DNA of 64,000 nt, taken from contig NC_065920.1 of NCBI RefSeq assembly GCF_024586455.1, positions 55,187,960-55,251,959 on the forward strand, in the 5' to 3' direction. Shown here piece by piece: positions 56,181-64,000 of this stretch. A program made the position numbers and the translations under genes. The notes beneath the pieces are model-generated. The model saw nothing but the letters and a program-made list of their open reading frames with translations. It had not been told where the DNA came from and ran no database searches. How positions within the stretch are numbered: position 1 is the stretch's first letter; each line of letters opens with the position of its first letter. This stretch comes from Bactrocera neohumeralis. Its lineage: Eukaryota > Arthropoda > Insecta > Diptera > Tephritidae.

Positions 56181-58207
56181 ATATCATACGTCTAAAAAAT
56201 AATTTTGATTGGGACTTGCATGCAAATAAACGAGTATAGAGAAAGAAAATTGAAAAACTTGAATTATTATTCATTCAAAATTCTTACAATATTAGATTTG
56301 AATCTGGGGAAGATAGTGTTAAAAATGATAATGAAAAACTAATTAAAATGTAATTTTGCGTGGTATTTGTAAGAGTAATGTTTGGCACAAGCAAGTGACG
56401 CAGATTAGTGACAAAGTTTAAATAGGTAAAAAAAAAATACTTCCCTTATTTTATGTATAATTACAGGTGTGGTACACAAACAAACAAATTTTCCAACGTA
56501 TCTTTTTACTTGGGATAAAGCGTGCTGAGCATCATAATTGGTTGGTGTGAATTTAGTTGTTCGCTACACTCTTCATTATGCCACGGCATATAAACAACAA
56601 TTTCGAAGTGGCTTATAACAATTTCTTTTAACTTTCTAAAAAAGGTAAAAGGTGCAAGGTGTTTCGTTAAGGCCGTGTAGCTAGTTGATGGTAAGCTTAG
56701 TGGAAAAACGTGTCGGTGTCGAAAGTTCGACACCTTTGAGTGAGTATATTTAATATATGTACATACAAATATACGTATATAAATGTATAGGAAGATGGTG
56801 AAGATATATTTTACATAAATTTTAAATTTTTTCACTTTGAAGAAAACTTTGTGGGCACAAAAGCTAAATGCGCCCTTATATTTTTACTATGCTTTCTACA
56901 AGTATGTGTATTTGCATTTTGCGGGGCTCAAAATCAAGTTTTTAACAAAAATATTTACTTATCTCGTAGAAACATTTTAAAACAAAAAATATATGAGAAT
57001 GCTTTTACTCTTTCAAATTTTCAGACTTATGGTCTTTTCACGACTTTTCAGTGACTTTTTGTAAAAAGAAAACTTTATTTATACCGAAAATGTCATGCAT
57101 AAAATATCGAATTATTTGTAGGCCAAGTGTGCTTTTAGCCAAGCAACTGTCAACAGGCATATGTAAAGCTGTTCGAAAGAAATATTATGAACTGTAAAAG
57201 TTTACTTTGATGATGCAGCAAATCGATATACGTAAACACTCTTTGAATTTTTATTCTTTTAACTAACTAACATGGGAAAATTCTTAGGAATGATTGAAGC
57301 TGCATCTCATTTTTATACAATGATGGTTTTAGAATATTAGTTTTTAAAGAAACTTTTCTCATATCTAATAATCTTATTGACGAAGTATCATGTCCTTAGC
57401 ATGTTCTCTATTAGTAGCATTATGTAACTATGAAATCCATCTTGCAATTTTTGAAGCAATTTCTTTAACTATAATACCAAAATCGAAACTATTTTATTCA
57501 AATATCAAATTTTATAAATTTCCTTCCTCAAAAAGCTTTTTATTTATTATAATTTGTTAGTTTTGACAGGGTTTTTTTAATTATAGCTATTAATTTTAAT
57601 ATTTCTTTTGTTATAGAAATTTTATTAATGCTTTCCTTTGTGGTCTCTAGGTCAACTTCTAAGAGAAAGCATTTTCAAGTAAAATATTTCGCCCCCTAAA
57701 GTTTTTATTGTTTTATTGGAGTTATTTCAGAGAAGATTTGGAACATTTGACTTTATCTTAATGAAAAAATTTGCAGGAAGCTCCTTAAATATTTATTCAT
57801 TTAAACAAGCAGTAAAGGTGTGAAATCAAAAATAACTGCAGCTTTATTGTCTATTAAGCTATCATGGAGATTGGCTGAAGCAATAAATATAAGTTTTCCC
57901 ATAAATTCAGTATATAAATAATTCTTTGAGAGCATTAATTTAAAAATTTTCTCAAATTGCGCACCTTGGACTGTAATCGTCGAGTTTCATATATTTTTCG
58001 CTGGTTCCATCCAATATTGAAAAAACTGCATTCCTTCTCGTTTAAAGGAAATACGTTTAATTTCCATAAAAATATAATTAAAATTAATACAGAGAAATTC
58101 GTTTCAGATACTGTTTCTATAAATAGCCGATTAGTTGTTGTACATTTTGTGCATAAAATTTCCTACCGCCCTTTATACTTGTGCTCATTCATATGTATAT
58201 GACCTTG
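56181..58207. other. No gene recognised over about 2 kb
   Basis: Unassigned AT-rich DNA. A plus-strand frame at 56851-57054 reads like a signal peptide (KCALIFLLCFLQVCVFAFCG) but has no ATG start and no recognisable mature part. A 109-codon minus frame (56835-56506) is also unrecognised. Confidence 0.4.
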
Positions 58208-58500
58208 GCAAGTAAGGTAGCACTAAGTTCAGGTGTAACCGAACATTTCACGCTTATATTATAGATCATAAACTTAACTAGTTTCATAACTAATATTTTA
58301 TTTTCCATCAAGTTGAATTAGATATATCTGACATAAACTTAAGCGAAGAGGAAAAATATTATATATTGGGGTAATGTGAAAGATTAAGCCACAGAATGTT
58401 AAAGGAACTTTCTCAAACATTTTCATTAAAATATCAGACATTTTGACTACCCTAACTAACCTACCTACCTAACGGATCACTATAGAGGGTATATTGGGGC
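58208..58500 (-). repeat. Family B terminal fragment
   Basis: It begins 'AAGTAAGGTAGCACTAAGTT' followed by 'GTAACCGAACATTTCACGCT', the family terminal repeat with a small change, then fades into unassigned DNA. Confidence 0.5.
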
Positions 58501-59919
58501 AGAGGACAGTCTGGCTTATTTTATTAGTCCCTTGCATTGCTTCGGAATGGATATACATATAAAGTCTAAAGTCGATGCAAAAAATCCCGCTTTAATTCAG
58601 GCCGTGTAGCAAAACATTATGAGTTTCATTCGCCAGTTACATTTTTTAATATTAATATTTTAAATAAAAACAGTACAAATAACTGTTTTAATTATCCGTT
58701 AATAATTTAGTAAAAATAAAAAAATTTAATATATTGGCTCTTAGACAAATTGAAATTAAGCAAATAAATATTGCCATTTAAGCATAAAGCTAACATTACG
58801 TAATTTCATTATTCGATATGTTTGTTAATGAGTCCCTTGGGAAACTTTTCAACATAAAAGTGCACATAAAACAAAAAGCTATACGAGTATAATATATATA
58901 TAAATTAGTGTTAACTATTGCATTACTATTTATTCTCAGTCAAATACAGCAGAAATATGCTTTTATTTTAATGCATATATTAAGCTCGTTTTTTCTTCAA
59001 CATTGATGGGCATTGTGAAGCCTGCGGTTATGGGCTTTGTAGTAATAGTTGCAAGCTTAACAGTGCCTCGAGGTTGAGCAAGAGACAGCAATAAGGTTAA
59101 GTCTAGGCGTAAGCGGTACAGCCTTTGATAATAAATGCTGTGAAATATCTCAATAAATTAACAAAAACGAAGAAGAAGCTGCTGTCTTCATGTTTAGTTT
59201 TTGAAGGTTGTTTTTATCTGACGGTGGATTTGGCTTTAATTTGCCTTTGTATTGCAGTAATTTTCGAAGGCTGCAATTAAAAATTTTTCAGTTTAAATTT
59301 ACTGCTGCCATAAAAGATGCATGTCAAGGTTGCTGAGCACTTTGCACGCTATATAAACTTTAGGTATGTATGTAAGTATAAGCAAGTAAGTAAATGTTAT
59401 GTAAAATTTCGAAAAAAAATAAATTTCTTCTACAGCTACATATGTTGAAGTGGAATCATGTGTGAATATGAGAAAGCTCACCCGCATGAAACAAAATTTT
59501 CCAGGCTAACACGAAAACACATGCATACTTAATAATGCGTTAAGCAAACCAAGGAAGGTTAGAAACAAGCAAGAATAAGTGGTAACATGTGGAAAAGTAA
59601 ATTACAATATTTAGTATGTATAAGCACGGATGTTTAGGTTACCACCACGATGTAAGTATTGAAAAGCGTAATTCCACAAATATATGAAAATTTACCCTTC
59701 TTATCATAGTGGTTGAAAAACTAGTAAAACGCTTTGATTTCACCTTTCGTACAAACTGTTCATTATTTGTACCCCTTTTACGGTTTTCAAAGTCACTCAA
59801 TTAAATTGAAGTTGAAGCAATTCAATTCTTGTTTGCTATAACGATTTTCAACTATTTTCAGTTGAAGTTTGCTTATCAGTTGACTTATCCATCTTTTAGT
59901 TGTTTTTAATCTTACCGTT
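58501..59919. other. No gene recognised
   Basis: Unassigned AT-rich DNA. The patch 59295-59375 shares 'AGATGCATGTCAAGGTTGCT' with 50595-50615, with weaker similarity on both sides. Confidence 0.4.
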
Positions 59920-60045
59920 ACATAGGAAGTGAGCGGTGTTATCCAATTTCTCCCATTTTAACATTGTGGGTAGGAGTTCTTACAATATTTGTGCGAAGCA
60001 AAAGTGGTTGTTGTAGCTTTAGAGGTTTAGAATATATTTATAATA
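59920..60045 (-). repeat. Family B fragment, reverse, interrupted by mariner
   Basis: 'AAGTGAGCGGTGTTATCCAA' and 'GTTGTTGTAGCTTTAGAGGT' are the reverse of family B modules. The sequence resumes after the mariner at 60561. Confidence 0.6.
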
Positions 60046-60560
60046 GGTTGTCAAAAAAGTCATGCGGTATTTTCGCTAGTTGGCGCTGAAAGCGCGTAGA
60101 TCTAGTTTTATTCGTCGCATCGGGTCATGCTATACCTTTTTGGAAAGCTCATTTCACGCGCTAACACGTGCTTGATTAATTGTCGTTTCTTTTAAGTCGT
60201 AACATGGAGCAAAATTAAGAGAAAATACGGCATATTTTACAGTACTACTACGATAAAGGCAAAAATGCATCTGAAGCCGCCAATAAAATTTGTGCAGTTT
60301 ATGGACCCGATACAGTTTCTTTTTCCACCGCACAACGATGGTTTCAACGTTTTCGTTCTGGTGTAGAGGTGGTCGAAGATGCGCCACGCTTCGGAAGGCC
60401 TGTCGTCGAAAATTGCAATAAAATCGCTGAATTGGTCGAAAGAGACCGGCATAGTAGCAGCCGTAGCATCGGTCAAGGGCTGGGCATGAGTCATCAAAAA
60501 TTCATTTCAATTTCAATAAAAAAAAATTCAATAAAAATACCGCAAGACTTTTTTGACAAC
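60046..60560 (+). mobile_element. Internally deleted mariner element with both terminal repeats
   Basis: Left terminus 'GGTTGTCAAAAAAGTCATGC' then GGTATTTT. The right terminus, reversed, is 'GGTTGTCAAAAAAGTCTTGC' then GGTATTTT. The N-terminal transposase is readable: 'KIRHILQYYYDKGKNASEAA', KICAVYG, 'TAQRWFQRFRSG' and 'DRHSSSRSIGQGLGMSHQK' (the paired helix-turn-helix DNA-binding region). It then jumps at an A-rich joint to the right end, so the whole catalytic domain is missing. An early stop follows the fourth codon. It lies in a TA-rich target. Confidence 0.92.
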
Positions 60561-61140
60561 CCATTATTAAACCAATTAAATGGCGGGACCACGTTCACTT
60601 TCTGAAAATTTGTAGCCCACAAATGCCCTTTGTTACTGCGATATGCCACTTTTTTGGTGTTTGACAATGGCATTTTGTGTGTGTGGCAGGACTCGATTCT
60701 TTCACTTACCAGTACACAAATCAAGAAGTAATTAATATAACGGCATAAAATTGGCATAAAGCAGAAAAGGGTTGAATCGGATCAAAACTTCCCTCAGACC
60801 CTATATACATACCTTATGTATATAATGATTTTCGATCTTTTGACTGATTTAATAATGAGTTTATCGGCCAACATGTGAGTAACCTCAATGGGAATGTTTT
60901 ACTCATAACAGTGTATCTTTTTTCTTCAAATAGATAAATTCGGGCGAAAGCTTGACTTTGCCGCCATATAACAAACAAATAACACCGGGGCGACTTCACT
61001 CCAAGTGATTGGTGATGGTATGTGAAGTACCTTAATGGATATCCGGGAAAATTTTATTAGAATGAATATGGATGTGATGCCCAGTAAATGTTTTGTTGTT
61101 ATAATGATATATTGTCGTTGAACTCCTGCAAGCAAAAAAC
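60561..61140 (+). repeat. Family B sequence with a change of orientation near 60660
   Basis: 60561-60660 continues the reversed family B module (GGCGGGACCACGTTCACTTT). From about 60690 the landmarks match the forward copy: 'AAGAAGTAATTAATATAACG' against 22910, 'CGGCCAACATGTGAGTAACC' against 23020, and 'CTCCAAGTGATTGGTGATGG' against 23165. The two halves therefore point in opposite directions. Confidence 0.6.
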
Positions 61141-61255
61141 TTCAAAGCATCAGAGGTTACTTGGCAATAACGTTTGCTAAATAAAAGAAATGATCAAGGG
61201 TAACCATCCTATATACGAAAAAAATTTATTACTATATATTCACAAAGTATGTTCG

Positions 61256-61400
61256 AACAAGTAAGAAAAAACTATGTTCGGGTGCAACCCAACATTTTAT
61301 ACTCTTGTAATTTGCAAGAATCAAAATCAGGAAAATACCTTAAGGAGCAAAATGTCAACCAGAGTATCGGAAACTATGTAGTTTTATACTTACTGTGTAT
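61256..61400 (-). repeat. Family B terminal fragment
   Basis: Terminal 'CAAGTAAGAAAAAACTATGT' then 'CATTTTATACTCTTGTAATT', 'TGCAAGAATCAAAATCAGG' and 'AAAATGTCAACCAGAGTATC': the start of family B read from its right end. Confidence 0.65.
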
Positions 61401-61539
61401 CGGTATGAAGTCAAAGTCAAAATACAAAAGTGGATTACTATCAAGGATGATCATGCTTTATCAGAAGAAACATGCAAAAGATGATATAAACGGTTCAGGT
61501 ATAATAATTTTGATGTGAAAAATTAATGATTGGAATTCA

Positions 61540-61960
61540 TGGATGTGGAACTGCAAGTGATATTTAATGAAGATGATACTTTGAGACAAAAACAAATGGC
61601 TTCCATATTATATGATGCACAAAAAATTTCAGACCGTTTGAAAGCTATGGGAAGAATCCGAAAGAGCGGAAAATGGGAGCTGCATTGTCACTGGCGATGA
61701 AAAATGGATTTATTTTGAGAATCATTAATGGAAAAAATCATGTGTTAATTAAAAATGTAGACTGCAAACATAGGTCAATTCGGTAAGAAGGCAATGCTTT
61801 GTTTTTGATGGGATCAGAAGGGTATGGTATATCATGAGTTTCTAACACCTGGCGAAATTTTAATCAAAAGTACAGTTGATTTGAGAAACTAAGTTGAATG
61901 TCATTACAAAGCAAAAAGCGTTTCTACAACTATTTTGGCAAATATGGTATGAGAAGAGAT
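61540..61960 (+). pseudogene. mariner-family transposase remnant, second lineage
   Basis: Readable patches: 'LEVIFNEDDTLRQKQMA' and 'DRLKAMGRIRKSGKWELH' (DNA-binding part), 'VTGDEKWIYFEN' (first catalytic D), 'GKKAMLCF-WDQKGMVYHEFL' (strand next to it) and TPGEI. Stops and one-base shifts separate them. The lineage differs from the mariner at 60046. No terminal repeats were identified. Confidence 0.85.
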
Positions 61961-61964
61961 TAAC

Positions 61965-63349
61965 TGCATATACATACATTTAAATGTTTCACTGAAATGG
62001 GAAGATTCTAATTATCGTATTAGTCATTTTTATACTCTTAAGTGTATTTTGATTTTCTTTCCAATTATTCACTATTTAGCTTAGTATTATTATGCACACA
62101 AAACCTTCAATGCGGTATTGCCAACATTGCCAACAAATAAATCATCATCAAATAGAGTGCTCTCAACAAAATCCACGCAGCCGTTATTATGTCATTCCAC
62201 TATGCGCTCTGCAAAATTACGCCTGTGTGAATTGGATTTATCCAACTTTCATTAATTTTTTTGTTGTTGCTATTCGCACATATACAAATAATTCTATTAT
62301 TGCAATAGAGAAATTAGTGTGGAGAATTTGGTTCTTCATTAGTGCACATCACGCGAGCCCTATTGAAGATAGGGCGTATGAGTAACGCCCTTTTGCACAT
62401 ACATACGTTTACCGAAACAGTCATTTTGGATTTGTATATTTGAGCACACGTGCCGATGACTACATCTTATGCTTATTGATCGTTCCAAATATAACAAATA
62501 ATTAATTAAAAAATTATATAATATTTAATTTGCTCATATTTGCTTTTTATCAACGTAAAATCGTACATCGTATTTCAGTAGGTACATTATTCTACTAAAT
62601 CTCCTTAGCTGACACGCACATATGGGTATTTATAGACGACTTTTAATCGTCTGGCTTTAATGTTGAGTTTTAGCTGCAACTCACACATAATGAGACTATA
62701 ATTAGTTACATACAATACATACTTACTTTTATAGAAAAGTTAAACATTGCGGTTTACAAAATTTATGTTTATATTAAGTATGAAATTGACTTAATTCCGA
62801 TTTCCATATTTCTTAAAAAATTCAATGTGTTGTGATATCTTAGGATATTAATAATAATTTCGAAGAATTAAGTAAAAACAACTTGGTGTTTGAAAACAAA
62901 GCAGAGTTCGTATGGCCAGTAAACGAGAAAGCACCAAATTTATGGAAAGACTCTGCATCAATCAAAACCATAAAATAATTTTCTTATAACAAAATTATGA
63001 ACTTAAACTAGAGCGGGACTTTCTAATACAAAATTTTCATAGACTTTTTCCGACATCTCAAGATTAATCTGTTCTCTACTAAAAACAAAATTCTAGATAT
63101 AAATGCATATATTTTTAGACGAAATATGTACTGACACCTAATCTAACCCTAACAAGATCTAGTGATTGGTGCCCAGAGCATATTGAAATTAGGGAAATTA
63201 CCTGCTGAATGTCAGAGAAAGCATAACAGCAATAAATGGTGAGCCCGATTCTCTAATCGATGACAAAGGAACGGACGTTCCATTGCCATACCAACTGAGA
63301 TAAGATATTTTTCGAGAGAACTGTTCCTCGCATGATCTTTAGAGTCCTC
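61965..63349. other. No gene recognised
   Basis: Unassigned DNA. The 97-codon plus frame at 62092-62385 starts with a Cys/His-rich stretch (YCQHCQQINHHQIEC) that superficially resembles a zinc knuckle, but no further support exists. Confidence 0.35.
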
Positions 63350-63590
63350 CGTTTGAACGATTAATATCGAAGAAGGTAGAACCACGAACTGCATGAGCAA
63401 CGAATTCGCTGGTTAGGCAACGTCATTCGTATGGTAGATGCTGCTCTAGTGAAAAGCTCCTTTAATGGCTGGACGACAGAGGCAAGAATGTCTGTCTGCA
63501 CTTAGGATGCACAACTTTTGTGACCTCATAAAGCATAGAGGTAACTGGCGCAGACTTACCCACGGTTGTAATTCCAAAAATATGGAAGGC
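63350..63590 (+). pseudogene. Possible RTE-like C-terminal fragment
   Basis: The reading 'ELRIRWLGNVIRMVDAALVK' then SSFNGW and, after shifts, 'NFCDLIKHRGNWRRLTHG' resembles the C-terminal 'LRWLGHVxRMxxxxxxK..' segment of RTE-type elements. It is not the same subfamily as the copies at 22147, 27727 and 53163. Only weak support. Confidence 0.45.
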
Positions 63591-64000
63591 TAGGACAAAT
63601 GCCTTTTTCCAAATAAGCATAAAATACTTAGCATTTATGAAAATAGATAACCACGGCTTTGGGCACACGAAATATTGAATACACTTGATACACACAACGT
63701 ATAATTTCCCAAACATCTGTGTTGGGGATATCAAAAAACACCCCATTTAGCACCATTCCAGTCATCTTCCTGTACAAGTGAAAACCATAATGGAAAATAA
63801 AGGGAGACACGAAACATTTGCCTGCCAAATGCTCTTAACATATTAGACAAACACCATTTTGACCACTGTGACTGGGTTGCCTTTCATTAATTAAAATTAT
63901 TACTGTTTGCGCTATAATAATTAACACAAACGTACCACACTTCTTTAACTGCTCTTTAACTTCTTGTTGTTTAATCGCCTTTTTGGCTTTTGTATTTAGC
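63591..64000. other. No gene recognised
   Basis: Unassigned DNA to the window edge; 94- and 66-codon minus-strand frames match nothing I know. Confidence 0.4.

Noticed and set aside
56851..57054. Signal-peptide-like plus-strand frame (possible secreted peptide)
   Set aside because: The first codon is GTG, with no upstream ATG in frame close by. The downstream sequence shows no cysteine pattern or processing site, and no splice partner was seen.
62092..62385. CxxC..H..C stretch resembling a zinc knuckle
   Set aside because: The spacing does not fit the retroviral-type CCHC consensus, and no gag- or RT-like sequence lies next to it.
1..64000. LTR retrotransposon or endogenous retrovirus
   Set aside because: I looked for paired direct long terminal repeats, primer-binding sites and protease or integrase motifs and found none.

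Overview
The window is AT-rich animal DNA that looks like a repeat-dense, gene-poor stretch of a higher-dipteran genome, most likely a tephritid fruit fly. That guess rests on a broken Toll-type immune receptor, R1-, RTE- and Jockey-type non-LTR retrotransposons, several Tc1/mariner lineages, and dispersed terminal-inverted-repeat elements whose sequence I remember from tephritid genomes. No search was possible. I see no intact protein-coding gene, no tRNA or rRNA gene and no CRISPR array. Almost every long open frame is a transposon remnant, part of the Toll pseudogene, or a chance frame.

Layout. 1-17 kb: low-copy duplicated blocks (955/7883, 5865/15830, 12830/14228, and a local tandem pair at 9569-10032), two tRNA-like (SINE-like) repeats, a near-perfect 70-bp fold-back at 3085-3256, and decayed Tc1/mariner and Jockey pieces. 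18.6-23.5 kb: a nest of two related terminal-inverted-repeat families, called A and B here, one of which took an RTE insertion with a clean 13-bp target duplication. 24-33 kb: mostly unassigned DNA, with a candidate promoter near 24.4 kb and a 1.7-kb RTE copy at 27.7-29.5 kb. 33-41 kb: unassigned DNA with a non-LTR fragment, a mariner fragment and repeat scraps.

41.8-46.6 kb is the most informative part. A Toll-family receptor gene lies on the minus strand, but its central leucine-rich-repeat block (about 1.5 kb, 44813-46309) is inverted and reads on the plus strand. The N-terminal piece and the transmembrane-TIR piece remain on the minus strand. Three in-frame stops and one frameshift add to the damage. 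A 5'-truncated R1-clade retrotransposon with a 12-13-bp target duplication sits immediately 3' of the TIR stop.

46.6-64 kb holds a candidate MITE, further family A/B pieces, several transposase remnants, a second large RTE copy on the minus strand (53.2-55.3 kb) whose internal deletion is partly complementary to that of the first, an internally deleted mariner at 60.0-60.6 kb and another mariner remnant at 61.5 kb. Nothing in the window appears to work together as a pathway: it reads as a graveyard of mobile DNA around one dead innate-immunity receptor.
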